Made by a program: the position numbers and the translations under genes. A DNA stretch of 64,000 nt from Ailanthus altissimus (taxonomy: Eukaryota > Streptophyta > Magnoliopsida > Sapindales > Simaroubaceae), in the NCBI GenBank assembly GCA_946807835.1, contig CAMPEX010000001.1, forward strand, positions 2,247,001 to 2,311,000, in the 5' to 3' direction. Below are positions 22,276 to 34,336 of this stretch, one piece after another (position 1 is the first letter of the stretch; the number at the start of each line of letters is the position of its first letter). Under the pieces are notes generated by a model. The model was not told the origin of the DNA, did not search any database, and saw only the letters and a list, made by a program, of their open reading frames with translations.

Positions 22276-24353
22276 AAAGTGTGATGTGTGTAGAGTGAAT
22301 GCATACATTTAATTTAATTTTCAACATGTCAAACATGCAAAATGTAAGATGCAAAATATTAACCATGGATCTCATTTCACTAATGAGATAATATAGGACT
22401 CCCCATTGAAGCGTGCTTTGTGCAGTTCTAGTCGAGGATCGGATGAGATTCTTTGAACTAGAACAATAGCCTTTTTTTCTCGGCTGAAATTTGAATATAT
22501 TAAAGCAACTCTTGCTTCACCTTTATTTCTCTTGGGTCTTTATCTAATTTTTTCTCACAATTCACTTGTCCCTATAAATGAATATAGTAGCGCCATTTAT
22601 AGTAAATATTGCTACCACTCTTAAGTAATAAAAATTCAGCGAATGGCATTTTTGTTTAAGCATGACAATATAATTATGTTGCACCTTATGCTTAAAAACT
22701 TGTTTAGTGTTAAAGTGAATGAATTGGCCGAAAAAGGAAGAAGACGAATGTCCATTTTTCAAGTTAATTAATACATCTCATGCTAAAAGAAAAGCATGGC
22801 AAATCATGCTTTCATTTTCCAATTAAATGGGCGAATAACAAAGAATTTGGTAGCCAAAATTGTTTTCAACAATGGCCCCCTCATGCTTAAACTTAAGCAT
22901 GAATCATCCACTTTGATTTCATTTGGCCAAATATAGCATTCATGCCATTATCTTATAAATGAATTCATTTTTCCAACATTTGCAAATTAAATAGGCCAAT
23001 CAAATCATGACATGTGTCATGCCATGATAAATTAATGGTATGATATGTGGCATCCAATGAAAAGAATAACGTGGCAAGTCCAACTTGCCGAGATCCTGGG
23101 CTTAACACTTAAACCCTGTCAATTCCCGGAGAGACCCCAAAATAATTCCTACTTTTTGAGAACTTCCTAGATCAAACTATTCGATCCAGTTCTACCTAGT
23201 GCAGAACAAGTATACTTCATATATTAAGACTCCTTTGTTCACACTTGTTTTTCTTACAGAACTCTTTCATAAGTCTATAAACAATGCCACACACATAAGT
23301 TATGGAAATAACAATACTGTGCATTGAGCCATACAAGTTAAGGTTAATACTTATTCATATAATCTCTCCGTCATTTATATCCTAGAAGAGCAAAACATAG
23401 ATCATCACCGTTAAATCTCTATATACTCAACCCTAGAACTTATCTCTAGATTCATACTCCCATAAATAATATTTGTAAATACTTTCACAATATTCTTAGT
23501 CACACGGGAAACACTTTGTTTGAATTTGTTACTTATGGCCATAAGATTTTTTAGAATACAATCTTGGAACATCTAGATATGTTACTCACCTATATGAGCT
23601 GATATATCCTATGTCTACATAAACCATACTTCATGAGCATCAGACCATACCTAGCGATACCTATTGATCAAACCATGAAAGATCTTTGACATGTGTAGAA
23701 CCTAAGTATGGTGGATCACTCACAAGTCTACCAAGGTGCTCAAGTTAAGGGGCCACGAATACTATTTAACTCACAAGATCCTCCATTAACGGCTTTATAG
23801 GATCTTTATTAGAGATCTTAATTGAGTCTGTTTAATATGTAGTCCTTACTAAATACCCGTATGTCTGTACAAACTTCCACTAAGCTCATTGTCAGCTAAG
23901 ACTAACCATCTAGACCATCCAAATATAGACATACACTAATCTATGTTAAATAAACATTTTACCAACAAATCCACATTAGTGAAAATAGATCAAGAACACA
24001 ACATTCGAGAACATACTTGCACAATGACATTTCTTATCACTATTTGCAACCCTTTGTAACTATATTATTGTTATTATACCATTGGGTCTTTATCCCATTT
24101 TTTGACAAGTCTCTAATTCTTTAGATTTCTCTAACTCTTATAACCTGCTAACTTTTAGGAATTATAACTTTCAGCGTAGTTAACTCTTAGCTCTAGTCTA
24201 AATTCCTTCAGATCATACAGTGTCTAAAATGTTACAAGGGTCTTACCATATATATTTAATATTAACGATTTTATTTAAAAAATTTATTACATAAATATCA
24301 AATAATTAATATTTATACAATATTAGAATGGTACATAAGCACCATTTCCAACA
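22274..24353 (-). repeat. LTR-A3: 3' LTR of copia-2
   Basis: On the minus strand it begins TGTTGGAAATGG at 24353, directly after a polypurine tract (GCAAGTAGGAGT), and ends near 22274. It is preceded on the minus strand by copia RNase H coding sequence, which identifies LTR-A as the LTR of a copia element. It is 2,080 bp. Its 3' end resembles LTR-A6 more than the other copies. Confidence 0.85.
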
Positions 24354-24661
24354 ACTCCTACTTGCTTCAGTGCCATTTACGATGATATTTAATACCTATA
24401 ATCTCCCTATGTTTCTCAAACATATTAGGAGTTTAAGGCCTAAGTGGGTCTGCTATATTAGCCATGGATTATATCTTATATATTATCACATCTCTAATAG
24501 CCAAGAACTTTCTAATTATATAGTATTCAGAGTCCACATTATGTAAATTCTAGTATACCTTATGGCTTCTCGACTAGAGCAATTATCCTGTTATTGTTGC
24601 ACTATAGTGGAATAGGATCTACTGAACTTGGAGCTATTCTAAGCTCTGCAACTACCTTATA
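24354..24661 (-). pseudogene. copia-2: 3' end of RNase H plus polypurine tract
   Basis: On the minus strand the frame reads ELGIVPSSVDPIPLYCNNNGIIALVEKP, the usual copia RNase H C-terminal block, broken by stops further on. GCAAGTAGGAGT (24365-24354) is the polypurine tract. The coding sequence continues at 31111 beyond the inserted Tekay-like element. The junction lies exactly at the TTATA duplication (24657-24661). Confidence 0.85.
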
Positions 24662-25622
24662 TGTAACACCCCGAAATATTTATTTATTAGATTAATTTGT
24701 TTTATTAGAATTAATTTTTTTATTAGGATTAAATTTATTTGTTATAAGAAATAGAAGAATTTGATTGGTTGAAAAAGTGTTGGTATGGTAAAAATGGATT
24801 CATGGAATTAAAACCTTGACCATTTACACTTTTCCAACACTTAATCATAAACCAATAGCAATTAGCCACAAAATGAATTGAATAGTGATAGAATTAGTTA
24901 GTTTTTAACTAGATTTTTATTTAGTTTAGTTGTAAATAGTTCTTGAAATTTTTGGACCAATCAAATGCCACAATTTCTAACCAATGGCATTTTTGTAATT
25001 TTTGCTTTAGTTGGGGGTAATTTTGGAAAGAAAAATGAAGGCTATAAAAGGGGGAATAGTATTGAAAAATTTCACATTTCTAAACCCTTTGTCGTCCTTA
25101 AAGACTGAAGAGTGAATCTGTCTACAGCAACTCAGAGCTCACATCCTCTATATATATAATTATTTTTAGTAGATATTTTGTTTGTCTATAAACTGTTATA
25201 TATTATATTATAGACATTAAGGGTATGTGCATGTATATATGTATTTCTTCAAAACTGTCTCCTTTAAAACCAGGATGATATATGAAATTTATTTTGATAA
25301 TATGTTGATTTGAAATAGTTTGGTGAAGGTTTGATGTATTTAGATTGCAATATGAGTTGTAGATAATTGTTGAAAAAATGGAAGTTGGTTGGGAATTTAT
25401 ATTAAAATTTGAGAGTGTTTTCTTTTGTCACAGGTAATGTAAAGTCAAATTTTTAGGGGAGACTCTGCCAATTTTTCTTCGTAAATATTTTTATAAAAAA
25501 AGAATATATTAAATATGTTTTTGATAAGTTTGAATAATTGATTATTATTATTTGTGTTCAATGTTATTGTAGCATCCCCTGATCTCGTGTCTCGATGAGA
25601 GGCGAGTGAGGAGGGTGTTACA
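24662..25622 (+). repeat. 5' LTR of the Tekay-like element, internally deleted
   Basis: It starts TGTAACACCCCGAAATAT and ends GGGTGTTACA. It is 961 bp against 2,444 bp for the 3' LTR. The missing ~1.49 kb lies between two TTGCCGT words of the 3' LTR (29089-29095 and 30578-30584), and one such word (here TTGTCGT, 25090-25096) remains at the junction. Promoter elements in the deleted part are lost from this copy. Confidence 0.93.
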
Positions 25623-25629
25623 TTTTTAG

Positions 25630-25645
25630 TGGTATCAAAGCTCAG
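25630..25645 (+). promoter_or_regulatory. primer-binding site, initiator tRNA-Met type
   Basis: TGGTATCAAAGCTCAG lies 7 bp after the 5' LTR and matches the plant consensus TGGTATCAGAGC for initiator tRNA-Met priming. Confidence 0.9.
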
Positions 25646-25780
25646 GTTTAGGCATTTCTAAACCTAGATGTGTGTAGCATTTTGTGTGTGTATGCATTAA
25701 ACTATATATATATATGTGTATTTGTAAGAGGATGTGACTCTGACCTGCATAATTCTCTTCTGTCTTATATAGGGTAAGAA

Positions 25781-26905
25781 ATGGGACCCTCTAACACCTG
25801 TAGAGCCGAGGGTGCTGATAGGAGTATTGGTGACAGCCCAGTTAGTGTAGCTAGGAAAGTTTCACAAGGGTCTTCTAGTCCGAGGATGGCTAGACAAGCT
25901 GGTCAGAGCCAACCAGTGTTTATGCAGCAAATAGCCAAGTTCTTTCAGCATATAACCCGAGCTGCACCTCAAAAATCAGTAATAGAGAGGTTGGCGAAAT
26001 ATCGACCCACTGATTTCCATAGAAGACAAGATGAGGATGCATCCGCTGCTGAGTATTGGCTAGAGCAAACAGAGAGAATTATACATCAACTTCATTGCAC
26101 ACCGGAGGAAAGCCTGGAGTGTGCAGTTTCTCTCTTATAGAAAGATGCCTATTAGTGGTGGACTTCAGTATCACAGATGGTATGGCCTGAGGAGCGGACC
26201 TAGGATTTCTTTCAGAGAGAATTCATAAGGAAATATATTGGTCGTATCTATATTGATAATATGAAGAGAGAATTTATTAATCTAAAGCAGCGGCAGATAA
26301 CAGTAACTGAATATGAGAGAGAGTTTATTAGGCTGAGTAAGTATGCTCCACAGATTGTAGCTATAGAGGCAGACAGATGCAGACGGTTCGAGGATGGCCT
26401 GAATGATTATCTACGCCTTCAGATTACGGCGCTTCAGATCAAAGAATTTCAGAGACTAGTTTTTGTAACGCTTAACATAGAAAGGGTGAAGAAAAAAGAA
26501 TAGGCCAAAAAAGATAGGAGCCAACTAAAAAGAGGTCTAAGACAATCTAGTGTGTTTCAACAATCAAGTTAGAAATTTAAGGAACCTCAGACTAGTGACC
26601 AACCGTACGTGCTGAGGTAAGGACAGGGATCCTCTATTAAGTTAGGACATCCGATAGCTTCTGTGGCTAGTAACCCAGGGAGCACAGTGAGAGCACTAGC
26701 CCCTATATGCGAACACTGCGGTAGAAAGCATTTGGGGGAATGCTGGAGGTTGACAAGAGCGTGCTTTAAATATGGATCACATGATCATTTTCTGAAAGAT
26801 TGCCCGAGAAACAAGGGTACTTCTATTCCACTGCCTGAGTGATTAGTTACCACAGGTCAAAAAGGTAGGAGGCCTAGCCAGGAAAATGTAGCAAGAAGCA
26901 GCCAG
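25781..26905 (+). pseudogene. gag of the Tekay-like element
   Basis: The first frame (25781-26140) carries RLAKYRPTDFHRRQDEDASAAEYWLEQ, a typical gag start. Then WWTSVSQMVW, FQREFIRKYI and MKREFINLKQRQITVTEYEREFIRLSKYAP follow. The C-terminal part holds two cysteine motifs: CEHCGRKHLGECW (near 26710) and a CCHC knuckle CFKYGSHDHFLKDC (26762-26803) in which the second Cys is Tyr. Stops at 26138, 26150, 26201, 26501 and others break it. Gag would form the particle and bind RNA. Confidence 0.85.
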
Positions 26906-26923
26906 AAATAAGTATCAGCACCA

Positions 26924-27480
26924 GTGGGAAGAAAGGACACTCGGACCTCGGCACGTACTTATGCCATTAGGGCTCAAGAGAAGCAGGAAGCACCTGATGT
27001 TATCGTGGGTACAGTTTCTATCTTTGACACCTCAGCTCATGCATTGATAGATCCAGGGTCCACTTATTCATATATTTGTACTGCCATCCCTAGGAAGAGA
27101 AACATACAGGCTGACATTACTGAACATGAGGTGTTAGTTAGTAATCCCTTAGGTCAAAGTATGGTCGTGAATAAGGTATGTCGAGGATGTTCAAATCAGA
27201 TACAAGGTTATGAATTTTTAGGCGATTTAATAGAATTTCCTTTCCAGGACTTTGATGTGATTCTAGGTATGGATTGGTTGTCACATCACCGAGTTGTAAT
27301 TGATTGTCGTCTAAAAAGAATTACTCTTCAGACTGTAGATGGAAAGGAGATAATTATGGTGGGAGAAAGGGTAGACTACCTCTCTAATGTCATTTCAACC
27401 ACTATTACTAGAAGATTAATCAGGAAAGGGTGTGAAGCTTATCTGGCACACGTAGTTGATTCGAGGAGAGATATATCTAG
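26924..27480 (+). pseudogene. protease region of the Tekay-like element
   Basis: The active-site loop reads ALIDPGSTYSYI (near 27042), the variant usual in this clade, followed by PLGQSMVVNKVCRGC and FDVILGMDWLSHHRVVIDC near 27250-27310, the conserved end of the aspartic protease. The frame is open for more than 900 bp here, the longest in the window, consistent with a younger element. It runs on into the RT start. Confidence 0.85.
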
Positions 27481-28255
27481 TCTTCAGGATATACCCACTA
27501 TGTGTGACTTTCCAGATGTATTTCTGGATGATTTTCCTGGCTTGCCACCAGAAAGAGAGGTAGAATTTGTTATTGATGTTGTGCCAGATGCTACCCCAAT
27601 ATCTATTCCTCCTTACAGAATGGCACTTGTAGAGCTGAAGGAATTAAAGATACAATTGCAGGAGTTACTAGACAAGGGATTTATTCGACCCAGTGTATCT
27701 TCGTGGGGAGCACCTGTGTTGTTTGTGAAAAAGAAGGATGGGTCATTTAGACTATGTGCCTATATCCATTATATCAGACAGAGATCCGAGGTTTACATTC
27801 AGATTTTAGAAGAAATTATAGGAAGCCTTGGGTACTCGATTGAATTTCAGTACGTCCTTTCATTCACAAATAAATGGACAATCAGATAAGGTAATTCAAG
27901 TGCTAGAAGATATGCTCAGAAGTTGTGTTATTGATTTTAAAGGAAGTTACATTGACCATCTTTCATTAATAGAATTTGCTTATAATAATAGCTATCAGTC
28001 AAGTATCAGCATGGCACCTTATGAAGCACTATATGGAAGAAGATGCAGGACACCTCTATGCTGGACAAAACTTAGCGAAAATAAGCTGGTAGGTCCATAT
28101 TTGATAAGACAAACTGAAGAGAAGGTGAAGATGATCAAGAAAAGACTAAAAGTCGCAACTTCACGACAGAAGGCTTATGTAGACCTGAAAAGGAAAGATA
28201 TTGAGTATGAAGTTGGGATAAGGTCTTTCTGAAGGTATCTCCATGGAAAACATTA
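27481..28255 (+). pseudogene. RT start fused to integrase by internal deletion
   Basis: The RT opens normally (DFPDVFLDDFPGLPPEREVEFVIDVVPDATPIS in segments, then KELLDKGFIRPS-like and APVLFVKKKDGSFRLC). Immediately after RLC (about 27765) the sequence jumps to integrase: PISIISDRDPRF and ALGTRLNFSTSFHSQ in other frames. The RT palm, RNase H, integrase HHCC domain and first catalytic Asp are all absent. The remaining integrase has Asp (27885-27887) where the catalytic Glu should be. Then VIQVLEDMLRSCVIDFKGSY and FAYNNSYQSSISMAPYEALYGRRCRTP follow. Confidence 0.85.
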
Positions 28256-28652
28256 TTGAGATTTGGGAAGAAAGGTAAGTTAAGAACTAGGTTTATCGGC
28301 CCATATGAGATTGTTGAGCGTGTAGGTCCGGTACCTTATAGACTAGCTTTACCACCTGGATTGGAAAAGATACATAATGTGTTTCATGTATCTATGCTGA
28401 GGAGATATATATCAAATCCTTCTCACGTTATCGCAGCTGAGAGCATTAATGTGCAACCTAATTTAACATATGAAGAGGAACCAGTGAAAATATTGGATCG
28501 AGAAATCAAGGAGTTGTGGAATAAAAAGATTCCACTGATTAAGGTATTGTGAAGAAATCATAAGATTGAAGAGGCTACCTAGGAAAGCGAAGAAATAATA
28601 TGACAGCAATACCCTTGTTTGGATCTGGTAAATTTCGAGGACGAAATTTCTT
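28256..28652 (+). pseudogene. integrase C-terminus and chromodomain-like tail
   Basis: The GPY/F-type module reads LRTRFIGPYEIVERVGPVPYRLALPP, followed by IHNVFHVSMLRRYI, typical of Tekay/Del. The tail EEPVKILDREIKEL, IPLIKVL and stop-separated EEAT/ESEE is the position of the chromodomain, which in this clade helps guide integration to heterochromatin. Stops at about 28549 and 28579 fall at Trp positions of the domain. Confidence 0.8.
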
Positions 28653-28666
28653 AAGAGGGGAAGAAT
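28653..28666 (+). promoter_or_regulatory. polypurine tract of the Tekay-like element
   Basis: AAGAGGGGAAGAAT immediately precedes the TGTAACACCCC start of the 3' LTR. Confidence 0.9.
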
Positions 28667-31110
28667 TGTAACACCCCAAAATATTTATTTATTAGATTAA
28701 TTTTTTTATTAGAATTAATTTTTTTTATTAGGATTAAATTTATTTTTTATAAGAAATGGAAGAATTTGATTGGTTGAAAAAGTGTTGGTATGGTAAAAAT
28801 GGATTCATAGAAACCTTGACCATTTACACTTTTTCAACACTTAATCATAAACCAATAGCAATTAGCCACCAAATGAATTGGATAGTGATAGAATTAGTTA
28901 GTTTTTAACTAGATTTTTATTTAGTTTAGTTGTGAATAGTTCTTGAAATTTTTGGACCAATCAAATGCCACAATTTCTAACCAATAGCATTTTTGTAATT
29001 TTGGGTTTAGTTGGGGGCAATTTTGGAAAGAAAAATGAAGGCTATAAAAGGGGGAATAGTATTGAAAAATTTCACATTTCTAAACCCTTTGCCGTCTCCC
29101 CCCCTTTTGCATTTTCTCTCCATTTTTCTTTTATCCCCCTTTTAAATTCAACAATTCTCAATACTTTTATTAGTAAATTAAGCCCCCAAACCTTTAATTA
29201 AACCCCTCTTCATCAAGTTTCAAGGATCAATTTCAAGGTATAAGGTATTATTCAAGGTGAGTTATTGCTAAAAATTCTATTGAATATGGATTTGGGGTTT
29301 TAAAGGTTAATAGGTGAAATAGCCATGTAGAATTAGGAAATTGTGCATTTAATTTGGTAAATTAGAATTTTATTTATTATTTATGTATTTTGGCATATAA
29401 GGTGAAAGCTTGGCCAAGGATAGCCAAGGGAAGGAGAAGGAGAAGAAGTGAGTAACTAGTGGAGGAATTAAGCTTATAAGGTTGGTGTACATTTTAGTTG
29501 AACTTAAATTCTTACTTTAGGAAATTTAGTGTATAATTATATGTTTTAATAACATGATGGATGAGTATGATGAACTATGACATTGAATTGATAATTATAT
29601 TGTTTCTAAATGTATTAAATATGTTTTGATCATTGGTTATTAATTGGTGGTAAAAATTAAAAAGAAAAGAAAAATGGGGCATAAATATGAATTTTGAGAA
29701 AAATAGGACTTATATGAGAATTTTGGAAAAATCTGGACTAATTTGTAAATATTTGTAAATTTTAGGTTTTTATGTGAATTATTATGGAATTAGAACTTAT
29801 ATATGACTTTTTAAAGACATTAGGTCTTAATTGCAAAATTTTGGGAATTTATGCCTATAAGTGGAAAATTAGAAAATTGTGGCTTAATTGTTAAATCTGG
29901 AAAATCTGAAACTTATTTGGGTATTTTTGAATATTCTGGACCTACATGGAAACTTTTGAAATATTTGGGCTTATGTATAAAATTTTGAAAAAGTTTGGGC
30001 ATAAAGGTAAATAGTAAAAAAAATTTGGGCCTATTTGTAATAATAATAAAAAATATTTGTGTCTAAATATGAATAATAAAAGAATTGAGTAAACGTGAAT
30101 TTGTATAATAATTTAGTTTAATAATAATAATAATAATAAATTTTTGTTAAAAAGTTTTTAAATGTATTAATAATATTATTGAAACGCCCTAAGTAAACCT
30201 GAACATTGGTAGGGGAGGATTGGTAGTTGGCATGCCAATAGGGTATTATAGCAGTACTACGCCATTTGCTTGCCTGATGACACCGTATCTGTTTTGATCT
30301 GTTCTGGATTCGGTGGGTAGTCACCGAGTGTCCCATGCTGAATCACTATTTGATATCTGTTAACCTATTAGCCAATCTATGGTATCGTGTTAGTGTTTAT
30401 TTTGGGCGCCTACTTGGGCTAATTGTAATTTATTAAAATGTTCATTATTTATTTATATATATATGGTTTATTTGCAATAAGGAAAACAAAACATTATTAT
30501 ACTGTTTCAACTTTTGTGTACACGTACTAAGCCATTGTGCTTAGTGCGTTGAATTTATCATGCGTAGGTAGTAGAGTTGCCGTTCTTAAAGACTGAAGAG
30601 TGAATCTGTTGCAGCAACTCAAAGCTCACATCCTCTATATATATAATTATTTTTAGTAGATATTTTGTTTGTCTATAAACTGTTATATATTATATTATAG
30701 ACATTAAGGGTATGTTCATGTATATATGTATTTCTTCAAAACTTTCTCCTTTAAAACCAAGATGATATATGAAATTTATTTTGATAATATGTTGGATTTG
30801 AAATAGTTTGGTGAATGTTTGATGTATTTAGATTGCAATATGAGTTGTAGATAATTGTTGAAAAAATGAAAGTTGGTTGAGAATTTATATTAAATTTTGG
30901 GAGTGTTTTCTTTTGTCATAGGTAGTGTAAAGTCAAATTTTTAGGAGAGACTCTGCCAATTTTTCTTTGTAAATATTTTTATAAAAAAAGAATATATTAA
31001 ATGTGTTTTTGATAAGTTTGAATAATTGATTATTATTATTTGTGTTCGATGTTATCGTAGCATCCCTTGATCTCGTGTCTCGATGAGAGGCGAGTGAGGA
31101 AGGTGTTACA
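28667..31110 (+). repeat. 3' LTR of the Tekay-like element, full length
   Basis: It starts TGTAACACCCCAAAATAT and ends AAGGTGTTACA. It is 2,444 bp. TATAAAAGG at about 29043 is a candidate TATA box and is shared with the 5' LTR. An (AAT)n run lies at 30118-30141. Both flanks of the missing block align closely with the 5' LTR. Confidence 0.93.
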
Positions 31111-32340
31111 TTATATATCTATAGAACTTCTTTTGTAAGCTTCTGAAGCTGCAACATATTCTGCCTCCAAGGTAGAATTAGCTGTGGATTTATATTGCAC
31201 TCTCAATTAACTACAGTACCGATGAGAAGAATTACATAATTAGATGTAGACTTTTAATTATCTAGACCGTATTGGAAATTCAAGTCTATGTATCCTCTCA
31301 TGTGTAAGTAACTTTGTCCATAAATTAGAAAATTATCCTCTATACCTCTCGGTATTACAAATATGTTTCATGTCCAATTAATGGCCGTTACCTGGATTAC
31401 ACCAATATTGGCTTATAACACTTACACTCATCCAGATCTAGGTGCCGTATATAATATGGCGTACATCAAACTATCTTTAGTTGATGCACGTAGTATCTTA
31501 AACATTATAACCCTTCCATCCTTTTGCCGAGGATACTTCCTACTAAGAAGATGAATCCATCAGAATGCAATAGCCAACAAAATTTATATTGACTTAAGCA
31601 TCGCTATTGGTGAAAACAATTTCCTCATAATCGATCCCAAATCGCTAAGTATAATATTTTGCTACCAGTCGGACTTTGAAGGTCTCTACCTTCAAATTGG
31701 ATCCACTGTGTAAACTCATTTGCAACAAATAGGACACAATTCTTATAGGAAGTACAAGTCAATTCCAATACTTAATTGTTATGCATAAAGTCAATTTTGA
31801 ATTTTATAGCTTCTTAAGAATTTCGAAATTGATGTCTAACATCGCTTCTCTATAAGTTTAAGGATTATTTTCTTCAACTAAGAAAATGCCAAGGCACCTT
31901 TAAGTATCAAGCATACCTAACAGGTAACTTTCGATATCTTTTTCGACCTATGGGGAGTATGTTAAAGGTATTTCACTCGATTAAGCTTTAAGCTTCAACA
32001 CCGATTCATAATTCTTAGATTGACTTAACCAAGTTCAATCTTTCTATCTCCATGATTTATGAGAAACTCTTTCTCTAGAAAAGTGGCGTAACGAGAAATG
32101 AATACATCTTGCTCTTCAAGATCACAGAACTAGTATCCCATAAAATGCTTAGGATACCCTATGAACCGATACTTTTACCCTTCAAGTGCAAGTTTATCCT
32201 CTCGCGTAACACTTATGAATATAGGAAAACCCTAAATCTTAACATACTTAAGACTTGGTTTTATTTTAGTCCATATCTCATACGGAACAGAAGGAACGAC
32301 TTTCGATGAAACTCTATTTAATAAGTGAACAATAGTCTCT
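31111..32340 (-). pseudogene. copia-2: integrase end, RT and RNase H remnants
   Basis: Read on the minus strand from 32340: LETIVHLLNRVSSKVVPSVPYEIW, then IFISVTREDK, YRFIGYPKHF, EEQDVFISRYATFLEKEFL, later RLVAKYYT.RFGIDYEE, and finally [19 protein letters not shown] beside the TTATA site. This is copia polyprotein with large internal deletions: only about 1.5 kb remains of integrase end to RNase H (with 24354-24661), where about 2.4 kb is usual. The plus-strand ORFs here are shadows. It abuts Tat-like gypsy sequence at about 32340. Confidence 0.8.
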
Positions 32341-32537
32341 AGAAGGGTGGTAGGCCAATAATAACTAGTTCGGAAGACTTTGTGAGCCAAAGCTTCCTTT
32401 CTCAAATGGTTGTCGTACACGCCTTTGTGGATCTCCTTCGGGACCCGCTCTGCCTCTTGGGAGCCCAGGCACCTTATGTAGGGGTGGTACTTAATTTTTC
32501 GGGCTTTCTTTCTGTCGACCTGAATCATCCCGCTCAA
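32232..32537 (-). pseudogene. chimeric frame: gypsy integrase HHCC joined to copia integrase
   Basis: A 101-codon minus-strand frame starts with gypsy (Tat-type) integrase zinc-domain sequence: RCLGSQEAERVPKEIHKG, DNHLRKEALAHK and SYYWPT. After about 32340 it continues without a frame break as copia integrase (LETIVHLLNRVSSK, PYEIWTKIKPSLK). The join is between two dead elements and is best explained by deletion or illegitimate recombination. Nothing suggests it is expressed or selected. Confidence 0.8.
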
Positions 32538-34336
32538 AATGTAATCTTTGATGTGGTCTATCCAGCTTGGCTCTGATTCGATCTACATAATCTGATCGTC
32601 TTCTTGGGTACTAGGCTTTCACAAGAGTTCCATAGGTACCGTACGGAGCATACAGGCATCTTTTGCTGACGCCATTCGGGCGATGACATCCGCTTGATGG
32701 TTCTCGTTTCTCGAGATCAGCTCCATCCGTATTTCTCTGAACTGACCGATTAACTTCTGTACTATCGCTAAATATGTGGCCATTCTTCATTCTCTTACTT
32801 TAAAGTCATCATTGACTTGATTCACCACTAATTGGAATTGCTCTTGACTAGTACTTCTTCTACAACCAATGCCCAAGTACTTTTAACTCGGCTAGGAGAG
32901 TTTTGTATTCCACTTCGTTATTCGAAGCTTTAAACCCAAAGCCAACAGCGTATCTGATCTCATCTCCCTCAGGGCTTATGAGGACGATCCCTGCTCTACT
33001 TCCTTATAGGTTGGATGCTCCATCAATGTAAAGTACTCATTTTTTCAAAATCACCTCGAGGACTTGGTCATTTATCTCCTCACTCGTTATTGTCTCGTAT
33101 GTGCTTTCGGCCACAAAGTCGGCTAGGGCTTTCCCCTTAATGGCAGTTTGTGGTTTGTAATGAATGTCAAACTTACTTAACTCTATGGACCACCTAACCA
33201 GTCGGCCAGATAAGTAGAACTTGTGCAGGATTTATCTCAGCGGTTGGTTGATTTGCATCACGATGGCATGTGCTTGAAAATAGGGTCACAGCTTCCTTCC
33301 TGTTGTGATTAGTGCAAAAGCCATTTTTACAAAGGGGAAGGGGGGAGTATTGAGTTTCTGGCCCGGTGAGGGCCCTGGTCATATAGTACACTGGTTATTG
33401 TACCCCTTTCTCCTCTTTGGTGAGAAGTTAGCTGACAGCCGATTCTAAGACTCCCAGGTATACCACCAATGCCTCTCTTTACACGGGAACTGCCAGGTGT
33501 ACTGGTTCGAAAAGGTAAGTCTTTAGCTACTGAAAGGCTTGTTCACACTCTTTGGTCCACCGATTATTCTCCTTTCTCTTGATTGTCTGAAAAAATGTGA
33601 AGCATTTGTCGGTAGCTTTGGAGATGAATTTGTTTAATGTCGCAATCATGCCTGTTAGCCATTGGATCTCTTTCACTGTGCTTAGGGACTTCATTTCTAA
33701 GATAACTCGGACTTTATTTGGATTGGCTTCTATTCCCTACTAGCTCACCATGAAACCCAAGTATTTCTCGGACCTTACCCCAAAGACGTACTTTTCAGGG
33801 TTCAGTTTCATTCCGTTCATCCTCAACACTAAGGAAGCTTCTCTTAGGTCGGCCACATGGCTCGCCGCCTTTATTGACTTGGCTATCATGTCATCTATGT
33901 AGACTTCTATGATGGGTGATGAATGACATTTTTTCCTAGTCGGAAGGGAATATCGAGATCTGATTACAGCCAGAGAAAGCGTCCATGAAACTTAGTAGCT
34001 CGTGTCTTACCGTAGCGTCCACTAGCTGGTTGATCTTTGGGAGGGGGAAACTACCTTTGGGGCACGCCTTATTCAAGTCAGTGAAGTCAAGCACATTCTT
34101 CAATTTTCATTTGCCTTTTTTACCATCACTACGTTGGACAACCATTCAGGGTAATGGACTTTTCAGACAAACTAAGCCGCCAGTAGCTTCTTCACCTCTT
34201 TCGCTATAGCTTCATTTTGCTCCCAGTTAAAGATTCTTCTTTTTTGTTTTATTGATCGAGAAGTAAGACTGATGGTCAGCCTGTGGGCAGCTAGTGTCAA
34301 ATCAATTCCAGGCATGTCTTGGTATTGGATATCGAG
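32341..34336 (-). pseudogene. Tat-like gypsy: RT, RNase H and integrase start
   Basis: Minus-strand motifs in order: DIQYQDMPGIDLTLAAHRLTI (about 34330-34270), NWEQNEAIAKEVKKLLAA, the catalytic box VYIDDMIAKS (YIDD at 33901-33890), KYVFGVRSEKYLGFMVS, MYYMTRALTGPETQYSPL (33391 on), then RNase H GSRAGIVLISPEGDEIRYA and FKASNNEVEYKTLLAELK (about 33005-32880), then the integrase HHCC region. About 100 bp between the FITH-type motif and YIDD is missing, removing the MPFGL block. Many stops are present. LTR-A4 interrupts the polyprotein just upstream of this part. Confidence 0.85.

Larger units (their letters stand above)
24662..31110 (+). mobile_element. Tekay/Del-like gypsy element, deletion derivative, TSD TTATA
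   Basis: The full insertion is LTR 24662-25622, PBS 25630-25645, gag, protease, a fused RT/IN remnant, integrase end with chromodomain-like tail, polypurine tract 28653-28666 and LTR 28667-31110. TTATA flanks it at 24657-24661 and 31111-31115. It interrupts copia-2 RNase H. The LTRs are very similar where they overlap, so it is one of the younger insertions here. It lacks most of RT, RNase H and the integrase N-terminus and is therefore non-autonomous. Confidence 0.93.

Noticed and set aside
25630..25645. tRNA-like sequences at primer-binding sites (also 55645, 58208)
   Set aside because: They match only the 3' end of tRNAs and sit next to LTRs, so they are primer-binding sites and not tRNA genes.
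31363..31554. Plus-strand ORF with apparent methionine start
   Set aside because: It is the antisense of copia-2 RT/RNase H sequence.
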